Shown: positions 1 through 6,266 of the stretch, piece after piece | How positions within the stretch are numbered: the stretch's first letter is position 1 | Layout of the letters: every line of letters begins with the position of its first letter | Origin: Verrucomicrobia bacterium UBA3214 | GTDB taxonomy: Bacteria > Verrucomicrobiota > Kiritimatiellia > RFP12 > UBA1067 | Length of the DNA: 6,294 nucleotides | Direction: 5' to 3' | Assembly: GCA_002363575.1 (NCBI GenBank) | Contig: DEWI01000107.1 | Span: 1 to 6,294, forward strand | Program-made: the position numbers and the translations under genes | The notes under the pieces: model-generated | Told to the model about the DNA's origin: nothing | Database searches by the model: none | What the model saw: only the letters and a program-made list of their open reading frames with translations

Positions 1-689
1 GCATCACGAAAGACAACATCGCCGTGTCTGTCGATGGCATACTCTATATGCAGGTGATGGATCCCGCGAAGGCCTCCTACGGAATCGGCAACTACCTTTT
101 CGCGACGACGCAACTGGCGCAGACGACGATGCGTTCGGAGATGGGCAAGCTCGATCTCGACCGCAGCTTCGAAGAGCGCATGAGCGTCAATGCCGCCATC
201 GTCGCAGCCGTCGATAAAGCCAGCGATCCGTGGGGCATCAAGGTTACGCGATACGAAATCAAGAACATCACGCCGCCGCGCTCGATCCGCGACGCCATGG
301 AAAAGCAGATGCGCGCGGAGCGCGAGAAGCGCGCGATGATCGCCGAATCCGAAGGCGAGCGCCAGGCGAAAATCAACCGCGCGGAAGGCGAGCGCCAGCA
401 GGCGATCGCGCTTTCCGAAGGCGAGAGGATGCGCAGGATAAACGAAGCGGAAGGCAAGGCGAAGGAGATTCTGCTCGTCGCCGAAGCGCAGGCCGCAGGC
501 ATCCAGAAAGTCGCGGAAGCGATCAGCACGCACGGCGGCGTGGAATCCGTGAACATGCAGCTCGCGCAGCAATATCTCACGCAGTTCGGCAATCTCGCGA
601 AGACAAACAACACGATGATCATCCCATCGGACCTCGCGAATGTCGCAGGCATCGTCAAGGCGTGTTCGACGATCGTCAAAGGCGTCTGA
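1..689 (+). CDS. SPFH/band 7 (paraslipin-type, stomatin-like) membrane-associated protein, 5' partial
   Basis: This is the C-terminal 228 residues of an SPFH/prohibitin-homology protein. The frame is open to the left edge (first whole codon at 3), and the peptide there (ITKDNIAVSVDG, then YMQVMDP) is core SPFH sequence, so the true start and N-terminal membrane segment lie upstream. The GTG at 24 is only an internal Val codon. The SPFH domain runs to about the TPPRSIRDAM segment (near base 295). A charged coiled coil rich in Ala, Glu and Arg follows, containing four 11-residue units, then a C-terminal segment with QYLTQFGNLA and MIIPSDLANV, as in bacterial QmcA/YbbK and SLP-2-like paraslipins. 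Family members form large membrane-bound oligomeric rings or cages and are linked to membrane quality control and microdomains. In many genomes they neighbour a NfeD protein, but any such neighbour would be outside this window. The family call is firm; the exact cellular role is not. Confidence 0.93.
   Translation, partial: ITKDNIAVSVDGILYMQVMDPAKASYGIGNYLFATTQLAQTTMRSEMGKLDLDRSFEERMSVNAAIVAAVDKASDPWGIKVTRYEIKNITPPRSIRDAMEKQMRAEREKRAMIAESEGERQAKINRAEGERQQAIALSEGERMRRINEAEGKAKEILLVAEAQAAGIQKVAEAISTHGGVESVNMQLAQQYLTQFGNLAKTNNTMIIPSDLANVAGIVKACSTIVKGV
348..479 (+). repeat. Four in-frame 33-bp units encoding a hendecad coiled coil
   Basis: Within the SPFH gene, four consecutive 11-residue units start at 348, 381, 414 and 447. 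Each begins with Ser or Ala followed by Glu-Gly-(Glu/Lys): SEGERQAKINR, AEGERQQAIAL, SEGERMRRINE and AEGKAKEILLV. An 11-residue period is typical of right-handed or straight coiled coils such as the rod of SPFH cages. The units are similar at DNA level but not identical, so this is protein structure rather than a mobile or unstable repeat. Confidence 0.75.
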
Positions 690-701
690 GAAACACAAGG
701 C

Positions 702-718
702 GGGCGGGCGCGCCGCCC
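702..718. other. GC-rich hairpin between the SPFH and nucleotidyltransferase genes
   Basis: GGGCGG (702-707) and CCGCCC (713-718) are perfect inverted repeats around a 5-base GC loop, 12 bases after the SPFH stop codon. The sequence downstream is purine- and A-rich with no T-run, so it is not a standard Rho-independent terminator in either direction. It may stabilise the 3' end of the upstream mRNA or mark a weak boundary. In so GC-rich a sequence, a 6-bp stem can also arise by chance. Confidence 0.4.
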
Positions 719-730
719 AGGAAAACAACT

Positions 731-750
731 AAGGAAGGAAAGAAAGAGAA
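731..750 (+). promoter_or_regulatory. Purine-only ribosome binding region of the nucleotidyltransferase gene
   Basis: Twenty purines in a row precede the ATG at 751. They include two AAGGA copies (731-735 and 735-739), with the second ending 11 bases before the ATG. This supports the ATG as start and suggests efficient translation. No convincing -35/-10 pair was found in the 61-base gap. Confidence 0.6.
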
Positions 751-1659
751 ATGAAACCGACATTGGTGGTATTGGCGGCTGGAATGGGCTCGCGCTACGG
801 CGGCCTCAAGCAGGTGGATCCAGTGGGACCTTCGGGCGAAGCGATTCTCGACTACAGCGTGTACGACGCGGTGCGCGCGGGCTTCGGCAAAGTCGTCTTC
901 ATAATCCGCCGCGATTTCGAGAAGGAGTTCAAGGAGAAAATCGGCGCCAAGTACGAAGGCATCGTCCCTGTGGACTACTGCTACCAGGACATCAACGACC
1001 TCCCCGAGCCTTGGCGCGTCCCCGAAGGCCGCTCCAAGCCCTGGGGAACGGCGCACGCGACGCGCGCCGCGCGCAACGTCGTAGCGGAACCTTTCGCAGT
1101 GATCAACGCCGACGATTTCTACGGCCGCGACGCCTTCGCGCGCCTCGGCGCTTTCCTCGCCGGCGCCGAAGCGGCGGACGGCAAGCTGCACTTCGCGATG
1201 GTCGGCTACCGCCTGGAGCTTACGCTTTCCGAGAACGGCTCCGTCGCGCGCGGGATATGCGACGTCACTCCGGAAGGCATGCTGCGCGGCGTCACCGAAA
1301 TGACGAAACTCGTCAAGGCCGGCGACATTGCCGAGAACCGCGAAGTCGAAGGCGCCCCCGTCAAGGTTCCGCTCGATGCGCGCGTGTCGATGAATCTCTG
1401 GGGCTTCACGCCAGGCCTCTTCAAAGAACTGGAAAAGCGCTTCCCGCAATGGCTGGCGGTGAACGGCGCTAAGGAGAAGAGCGAATGGTACATACCGTTC
1501 GTCGTCGATGAACTCGTCAAGGAAGGCCTGGCGGATTGCCGCGTGCTGCCCACGGAATCCTCGTGGTTCGGCGTGACGTACCGCGAAGACAAGCCTTTCG
1601 TCACCGCGGAAATCGGCAAGCTCGTCGAAGCCGGCGAGTATCCGCGCAAACTCTTCTGA
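751..1659 (+). CDS. Sugar-nucleotidyltransferase-like protein (NTP_transferase family)
   Basis: A complete 302-residue protein with a single-domain GT-A-like nucleotidyltransferase fold. Residues 8-20 (LAAGMGSRYGGLK) are the N-terminal nucleotide-binding loop, with the Arg and Lys expected for gripping the NTP phosphates. PWGTAHA (97-103) matches the GTA(x)A base-contact motif, and NADDFYG (119-125) holds the Asp that binds the catalytic metal. Later family-like blocks are VSMNLWGF (212-219) and SSWFGVTYREDKP (270-282). The family joins an NTP with a sugar phosphate (or a similar phosphate such as phosphocholine), releasing pyrophosphate; these products feed cell-surface glycan or lipid synthesis. 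The substrate cannot be told from motifs. Length fits the stand-alone family, with no added acyltransferase or beta-helix domain. The ATG follows a purine-rich ribosome binding region. The 61-base and 80-base gaps on either side, each with a hairpin, leave open whether it is cotranscribed with its neighbours. Confidence 0.9.
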   Translation: MKPTLVVLAAGMGSRYGGLKQVDPVGPSGEAILDYSVYDAVRAGFGKVVFIIRRDFEKEFKEKIGAKYEGIVPVDYCYQDINDLPEPWRVPEGRSKPWGTAHATRAARNVVAEPFAVINADDFYGRDAFARLGAFLAGAEAADGKLHFAMVGYRLELTLSENGSVARGICDVTPEGMLRGVTEMTKLVKAGDIAENREVEGAPVKVPLDARVSMNLWGFTPGLFKELEKRFPQWLAVNGAKEKSEWYIPFVVDELVKEGLADCRVLPTESSWFGVTYREDKPFVTAEIGKLVEAGEYPRKLF

Positions 1660-1676
1660 CGGGCGCTTCGAGCGTC

Positions 1677-1717
1677 GCGGGGGGCGGGAAAGGCGCAGCG
1701 CCTCCCGCCCGCCCCGC
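1677..1717. other. Long GC-rich stem-loop between the nucleotidyltransferase gene and the ABC operon
   Basis: The left arm GCGGGGGGCGGGA (1677-1689) pairs with 1703-1717 along 13 base pairs, interrupted by a 2-base bulge on the right arm. The enclosed GGCG (1692-1695) and CGCC (1699-1702) extend the helix beyond a two-A bulge, closing on a 3-base loop. The structure ends 22 bases before the TTG proposed as the ATPase start. No T-run follows, so it is not a classic intrinsic terminator. It could be an atypical terminator, an mRNA 3'-end stabiliser for the upstream gene, or a structure affecting expression of the operon leader. Confidence 0.6.
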
Positions 1718-1739
1718 TCCACCACTGCAAGTCAATCCC

Positions 1740-2450
1740 TTGTACGAAGTTAGGAACATCGCGTTTTCGTACTCGAACCGCAAGGTTCTGAGAGACGTGT
1801 CTTTCGTCGTTTCTCCCGGCGAAGTGGTCGCGATCGCCGGCGAAAACGGCGCAGGCAAGACGACGCTGCTGCGCATCCTCGCGACCTTGGAGTTTCCCGA
1901 AGCCGGCACCGTCGTCTATGACGGCCAGGACGCCTTCGAGAAACCCTTGCGCTACCGCAGGCAGCTCGGCTATCTCGGCGAGACGCCGGCGCTCTACGAA
2001 GACATGAGCGTGCGCGAGTATCTCGAATACCGCGCAGAGCTGAAAGGCGAGACCCCAAAGCGCATACGCCGCCGCCTCGAAGAAGCCTCGCAGATGTGCC
2101 AAATCTCCGGAGAACTGAAGCTCCATATCCGCAACCTCTCGCTGGGCATGAAAAAGCGCGTCGCGCTCGCCGACGCCCTCCTCCTCAGGCCGCGCATACT
2201 GCTGCTCGACGATTTCCTCGCCGGGCTCGATTGCGCGATGCGCGAAACCGCGCGCGCCATCATCGCCAACGTCGCCTCGTTCTCCAGCGTGATCGCCACG
2301 GGCCACGAAATCGCCGATCTCGCCGCCGTCGCCACGCGCTTCCTCGTGCTTTCAGGAGGCACGATAGCCGCCGAGCTGCCCGCGGCCGGCTCGGACGCGC
2401 AGGCGCTCGCGCAGCGCGTCGAAGCCGCTTTGAAAGGTTCGAGAGGATGA
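1740..2450 (+). CDS. ABC transporter ATP-binding protein, GldA-like
   Basis: The cytoplasmic ATPase of an ABC-2/Gld-type system, 236 residues from the TTG at 1740. Homology begins right there: (M)YEVRNIAFSYSNRKVL is the usual first strand and A-loop region, with Tyr11 stacking on adenine. Walker A is GENGAGKT (34-41). The Q-loop region reads LGYLGETPALY (76-86), with Glu where many ABC proteins have Gln; this resembles the GYLPE form common in GldA-like proteins. The signature is LSLGMKKR (133-140), Walker B is ILLLD (153-157), the D-loop is AGLD (161-164), and the switch His is H189. The residue after Walker B, normally the catalytic Glu, is Asp158. The frame stays open upstream to 1536, but that part overlaps the previous gene and is Arg/Pro-rich non-homologous sequence. 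No good Shine-Dalgarno precedes the TTG, so the start is less sure than the gene. It overlaps the permease gene by ATGA. Confidence 0.94.
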   Translation: MYEVRNIAFSYSNRKVLRDVSFVVSPGEVVAIAGENGAGKTTLLRILATLEFPEAGTVVYDGQDAFEKPLRYRRQLGYLGETPALYEDMSVREYLEYRAELKGETPKRIRRRLEEASQMCQISGELKLHIRNLSLGMKKRVALADALLLRPRILLLDDFLAGLDCAMRETARAIIANVASFSSVIATGHEIADLAAVATRFLVLSGGTIAAELPAAGSDAQALAQRVEAALKGSRG

Positions 2451-4513
2451 GCAGAGTCTTGACTATATGCCGGCGCACCGCCGGCCTCGCCTGCTCGCTT
2501 TACTCGACGGCACTCGCCTTCGGGCTGTTCTTCGCGGCGGGCGCGCTCTCTTTCGCCTTCTCGCTCGAAATGGCCGAAGGCTCGCAGACGCCTCTGGCTG
2601 TCGCGTGGACTTCCGCGGTCGCGCCGGTCCTGCCGGTGCTGGCGGCGCTGCTTGCAATGGACGCATGGAGCGAAGAGCGCCGCAGCGGGCGCATCGACGC
2701 GCTCCTCACCGTCGCCGTGCGCGAAAGAGTGTTCACCGCGGGAAAATTCCTCGGCATATATTCGCTCACGATGGCGGCGACGCTCGGCCTGCTCGTCTCC
2801 ACGCTCGCGATGCTGTATTTCTTCGCGCCGGCGACGCTAGGCAACCAGCATCTCGTTTCGTTCGCGCCCGGGCTTTTCGCCCTCGCCCTTCAAGGCGCGC
2901 TCTGGTGCGCGCTTTCGCTGGCCGCGAGCGCGATGTGCCGCCACGCCGCCGCCGCGGCGCTCGCGTCGATCGCGCTGACGGTCGCGCTGCCGCGCGGCCT
3001 GTGGTTCGCGCTGATGGAGTGGGCGCCGCAGGGCCGCATGGCCTTCGGCGAAATGCCTCTCGATGCGCATGCGTACGATTTGGCCAGCGGCGTGGTCTCG
3101 ACCTCCACAGTGCTGTCCTACGTCATACTCGCGTGCTTCGCGCTTTTCTGCTCGTCGAAAGCGACGGCGTCGCTTCGCCTCGCCGGGCGCGGCGCGCGCG
3201 CGTTGCGCGCCTCCACCGCGCTCACTATCGCCCTCGCGGCGGCGCTGGCGCTCTCGCTGCTGGCGCTCGTGCAGCGCGTCTCCACGACTTTCGAGCTGGA
3301 GTTCCTAGTGCGCGGCGACAACGGCTTCTCCGCGCGCACGCGCAACATCCTCGCCGATTCGCGCGGCGAAATCTCCATCACGGCGTTCCTTTCGCGCAAA
3401 GACGCGCGCTTCCGCCCGCTTGTCCATTTCCTGCGCACGCTCGCCGGAGAATCCGAAGCCGTCGGCGGCGCGCGCCTCTCCGTGCGCTACGTCGATCCGC
3501 GCTGGGACATCGGGCCGGCGGAGCGCCTGGTGCGCGCAGGGGCGCGCGAAGATTCGCTGATTTTCGAGCGCGGGCGCCGCCGCGCCATCCTCCCGCTGGC
3601 GGGCGGCTTCGACGAGCGCATGTGCGCCTCCGCGCTGCTGCGCCTGGCGACGCGCGCGCAGCGCGGCGTCGTCTATTGGACCACCGGGCACGGCGAATGC
3701 CAATACACCGCCTACGAGCCGTGGGGGATGAGCGAAATCGCGCGCAACATCTCCCACTGCGGCTATCGCAACATGCCGGTGGACTTCGCCTCCGCTTCTT
3801 CGATACCGGACGACTGCGCGCTCGTCATCATCGCCGGCGCCAAGAGCGATTTGTCGCGCGCGGAGACCGCGCGGCTAGACGCCTACCTCCGCAAGGGCGG
3901 GCGCCTTCTCGTGCTGCTCGCGCCGGCGGAGACGGCCGGCCTCGCTTCGATGCTCTCGGCATGGGGGATAAAGACTTCGAATACGCCGCTCGCGGGCGCG
4001 CGCACGCTCACGGGGACGGACGCCATAATCGGCGACTTCTCCGAGCATCCCGTCGCCGCTCCCCTCGAAGGCTCGCAGATCGTGCTGGAAAAGCCACTCG
4101 TCCTGCGGCCCTCCGCCGCGGCGGACATCGCCGGCGCAGACCGCGTGGAATATTCCGAGCTCGCGCGCGCCGGCGAAGCGTGCGTCGCCGCCGCGGCCGA
4201 ACGCGGCGCCGGGACCGGCGACGATCTCGCGCTGCGCCCTACGCGGATAATCGCCGTCGGCGACGCCGCCTTCGTTATGAACGGCCAGCTGAAGATCCGC
4301 GGCAACGCGAACCGCGATTTCTTCTTGAACGCCGTCGCCTACCTCGCGGGAACGGACGCGATCACCGAAGCCGGCACTGAAGCCGGCCGCCTCGTCACCG
4401 GCATGGATCGCGCGGAGAAAGTCCGCTTCGTCGTGGCGTCGGCGATAGTGCTGCCCGGCGCGCTCTTCGCGCTGCTCGCCGCGGCGGCCGCCGCAAAAAG
4501 GAGAAGGCCGTGA
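2447..4513 (+). CDS. ABC-2 permease fused to GldG-like extracytoplasmic domain
   Basis: A 688-residue membrane protein, partner of the upstream ATPase. Residues 1-280 are a permease of the ABC-2/GldF type with about seven hydrophobic segments (roughly 17-40, 51-71, 100-126, 139-163, 166-190, 220-236 and 257-276). Its cytoplasmic loop AWSEERRSGRIDALLT (73-88) is typical of this family, where it lies near the ATPase. Residues 285-640 are a GldG/ABC_transp_aux-like extracytoplasmic domain with WTTGHGE (411-417), AYLRKGGRLLVLLAP (479-493), RIIAVGDAAFVMN (600-612) and NRDFFLNAVAYLAG (622-635). A final membrane helix (661-682) ends in the basic tail KRRRP. GldF and GldG are usually separate proteins; here they are one continuous frame. 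The ATG overlaps the ATPase stop (ATGA), with AAAGG nine bases upstream. The frame is also open back to 2096, but that part lies inside the ATPase gene. The substrate is unknown; in Flavobacterium johnsoniae GldA/F/G are associated with gliding, which cannot be assumed here. Confidence 0.92.
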   Translation: MSRVLTICRRTAGLACSLYSTALAFGLFFAAGALSFAFSLEMAEGSQTPLAVAWTSAVAPVLPVLAALLAMDAWSEERRSGRIDALLTVAVRERVFTAGKFLGIYSLTMAATLGLLVSTLAMLYFFAPATLGNQHLVSFAPGLFALALQGALWCALSLAASAMCRHAAAAALASIALTVALPRGLWFALMEWAPQGRMAFGEMPLDAHAYDLASGVVSTSTVLSYVILACFALFCSSKATASLRLAGRGARALRASTALTIALAAALALSLLALVQRVSTTFELEFLVRGDNGFSARTRNILADSRGEISITAFLSRKDARFRPLVHFLRTLAGESEAVGGARLSVRYVDPRWDIGPAERLVRAGAREDSLIFERGRRRAILPLAGGFDERMCASALLRLATRAQRGVVYWTTGHGECQYTAYEPWGMSEIARNISHCGYRNMPVDFASASSIPDDCALVIIAGAKSDLSRAETARLDAYLRKGGRLLVLLAPAETAGLASMLSAWGIKTSNTPLAGARTLTGTDAIIGDFSEHPVAAPLEGSQIVLEKPLVLRPSAAADIAGADRVEYSELARAGEACVAAAAERGAGTGDDLALRPTRIIAVGDAAFVMNGQLKIRGNANRDFFLNAVAYLAGTDAITEAGTEAGRLVTGMDRAEKVRFVVASAIVLPGALFALLAAAAAAKRRRP
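4498..4503 (+). promoter_or_regulatory. Shine-Dalgarno site selecting a GTG start
   Basis: AAGGAG lies six bases before the GTG at 4510, at ideal spacing. It sits inside the last codons of the permease fusion gene. It supports GTG, rather than a later ATG, as the start of the DUF4340 gene, so that the GTGA overlap couples translation of the two genes. Confidence 0.75.
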
Positions 4514-6189
4514 AAAACCGCAAGATGATACTCTGGCTCTCGCTTGCCCTCGCCGCCTCCATCTGCGCGCACATCCTCCTCTCCTGCAAGGGCGGAACGG
4601 CCGCGGCGCTCGTCCAGCGCGAAACCCTCCTCGAACCGGCCTTCGCAATCCCGGACAGGATAACTCTCTCCCGCCCGGGAGAAAGCAGGATCGCCATCGT
4701 GCGCGATGGCGTCTGGACGATGCAGGAGCCGTATCAAGCCGAAGTGGACGAGCGCACCGTGCTGCGGCTCGTCGATGCCCTCGCGCTCACGCAGATAGCC
4801 GAGCGCATCACCGACCAGGAACTCCTGCGTCTCGGGCATGCGCGCGCGGACTACGCGCTCGACAACGCAAACGCGCTCGCGCTCGGCGTCGAAGCCGGCG
4901 GCGCTTCCACGACGCTTCTCTTCGGCTCCAGCACCCACAACGGCGTGTATGCGGCGATCGACGGCGAAGACGCCGTCTATGTAATGCCCACGAACATCCT
5001 CGGCGCGGTGGATCTGCGCGCGGACGGCTTTCGCCAGCGCGCCATCTTCCCGGCCGGCGCGCTCGCGGTGGTGTCGTTCGACTTGAAGAACGGCCCCGGC
5101 TCGTTCATGCGTTTCGTGCGCGACGGCGAAGCGTGGGAAATGCGCTCGCCTTCGCGCGCGGCGGCAAACGCCGTGAAGATCGACACCCTCCTCGACGCGC
5201 TTTCGGCCGCAGAAGCCGCCGAATTCATCTGGCCCGTCGGCGCGAAAGGCGAAAGCGCGATAGCGAGCGCATCTCTTCTCGCCGGCTACGGACTCGATCC
5301 CGATACCGCCGTCACGCTGACGCTCAAATGCCAGGACGGCGCCGACCGCCAGATTTCCTTCGGCAAAGCCGCAAAAGACGGCCTCGTGTACGCGCTCGTA
5401 CAGAACGCATCCGCCATCGTCACCGTCGATGGCGCGTTGCGCGACCAGGCGCTCGCAGGCGTCGCGGAATTCACGGATTCGCGCCTCTTCGCCACGGAAC
5501 GCGCGGCGATCTCGCGCTTCTCCATCGCCGATGGCGACACCGCCTATCTGCTCGCGCGCGCCGAAGACGGCGCGTGGATGCTCGACGCGCCGCTCGCCGC
5601 ACCCGCCGACACCGCGAAAGTCGAAGAACTTCTCGACCGTCTGCTGGCGCTGCGCAATGCCGACCGCGCCTACGAAGGCCTGACAGTATCGCTTTCGACT
5701 TCGGCGCCGCCGGCGATCGTGAGCCGCGAAAGCCTCGGCAAACTAACCCTCGACGAATTGCGCAGCACGGAAATCATGAAGATTTCCCCTGCGCTCGTGC
5801 GCCGCATCGTCGCCACTCCAGGCGGCGGCGCCGCTTCCGCCGTCGTCTTCGACAAGGACAGGCGCGCCTGGAACGTCGAGCAAAGCGCAGCGGGCGGCGT
5901 GGCGGACGCAGCGGCGATCGACGGCATTCTCGAAGCGCTCAATCCTCTGAAAGCTTCGCGCATCGTCCGCCTGAAAGTCACTTCCGCCGATTTGCGCTCC
6001 TTCGGGCTGGAGACGCCCCGCTGGACGCTCGCAATCGATCAGGACCGAAAGGAAGCCGTGCGGCGCAATCTGCTTATCGGCAATGAAACGCCGGACGGCG
6101 GCGCGTACGCGACGCTCGGCGCGACAGACGCAATCTTCATTCTCGATGCCGCGACAGTCTCGCGCCTCGTCACCCCCCCGGTGAAATAA
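4510..6189 (+). CDS. DUF4340-type repeat protein, membrane- or lipid-anchored
   Basis: A 559-residue protein, third gene of the ABC operon. The N-terminus (KNRK, then a hydrophobic stretch 6-25) is a signal or anchor segment. LLSC with Cys26 resembles a lipobox, although Leu at -2 is not ideal. The rest is predicted extracytoplasmic and resembles DUF4340, a domain of unknown function usually found beside GldG-like genes. Four units can be aligned by hand, anchored on W69, W209, W356 and W454. Each starts with W-x-(M/L/V) and a polar or Pro-containing turn, then a helix around L-L-D-A-L, then, where complete, a (F/G)GLD-like turn, a strand pair and a YA strand (Y147, Y294, Y533). Unit 3 lacks the second half. 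The frame starts at GTG with a good Shine-Dalgarno and overlaps the permease stop (GTGA). I infer that it works with the GldG-like domain in one envelope complex; no catalytic residues are recognisable. Confidence 0.9.
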   Translation: MKNRKMILWLSLALAASICAHILLSCKGGTAAALVQRETLLEPAFAIPDRITLSRPGESRIAIVRDGVWTMQEPYQAEVDERTVLRLVDALALTQIAERITDQELLRLGHARADYALDNANALALGVEAGGASTTLLFGSSTHNGVYAAIDGEDAVYVMPTNILGAVDLRADGFRQRAIFPAGALAVVSFDLKNGPGSFMRFVRDGEAWEMRSPSRAAANAVKIDTLLDALSAAEAAEFIWPVGAKGESAIASASLLAGYGLDPDTAVTLTLKCQDGADRQISFGKAAKDGLVYALVQNASAIVTVDGALRDQALAGVAEFTDSRLFATERAAISRFSIADGDTAYLLARAEDGAWMLDAPLAAPADTAKVEELLDRLLALRNADRAYEGLTVSLSTSAPPAIVSRESLGKLTLDELRSTEIMKISPALVRRIVATPGGGAASAVVFDKDRRAWNVEQSAAGGVADAAAIDGILEALNPLKASRIVRLKVTSADLRSFGLETPRWTLAIDQDRKEAVRRNLLIGNETPDGGAYATLGATDAIFILDAATVSRLVTPPVK

Positions 6190-6200
6190 CGCGCCTCTGC

Positions 6201-6266
6201 GGTCGCACGGATTCCAGAAACCCGGAAAACTAGAAACCTGGAAACCCAGGCTTCCGGAGCGCGACC
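6201..6266. repeat. Intergenic element: four 8-bp tandem units within inverted arms
   Basis: Four head-to-tail octamers, AGAAACCC (6216-6223), GGAAAACT (6224-6231), AGAAACCT (6232-6239) and GGAAACCC (6240-6247), fit the consensus RGAAAMYY, followed by a partial AGG. The array is bracketed by arms that can pair: GGTCGC (6201-6206) with GCGACC (6261-6266), and CGGA (6208-6211) with TCCG (6253-6256), separated by a small internal loop. CCTGG (6237-6241) and CCAGG (6246-6250) can form a further small hairpin inside. It starts 11 bases after the DUF4340 stop codon. No T-run follows on either strand, so it is not an ordinary intrinsic terminator. It looks like a small extragenic repeat element; its family and function are unknown to me. 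Confidence 0.65.

Noticed and set aside
676..1725. Long minus-strand open frame (349 codons) opposite the nucleotidyltransferase gene
   Set aside because: High GC leaves few stops in antisense frames. The translation has no recognisable domain and is low-complexity, while the + strand frame has clear family motifs.
1536..1739. N-terminal extension of the ATPase frame to an ATG at 1536
   Set aside because: The extra 68 residues overlap the nucleotidyltransferase gene and the stem-loop, are Arg/Pro-rich, and lie outside the ABC fold, which begins at the TTG at 1740.
2096..2446. N-terminal extension of the permease frame to an ATG at 2096
   Set aside because: The extra 117 residues lie wholly inside the ATPase gene and are Arg-rich. 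The ATGA overlap at 2447 is the normal operon junction.
2467..4380. 637-codon + strand open frame overlapping the permease fusion in another frame
   Set aside because: It is extremely rich in Arg and Ala with no motifs, as expected of a shifted reading of GC-rich codons. The correct frame has membrane helices and GldG motifs.
5133..6086. 317-codon + strand frame within the DUF4340 gene
   Set aside because: Arg-rich shadow frame with no start context or domain.
6216..6250. CRISPR-like array
   Set aside because: The units are 8 bp and directly abutting, with no spacers, so this is not a CRISPR.
6190..6266. Rho-independent terminator of the ABC operon
   Set aside because: Pairing arms exist, but no T-run follows on either strand, and the octamer array between the arms is not part of a terminator.
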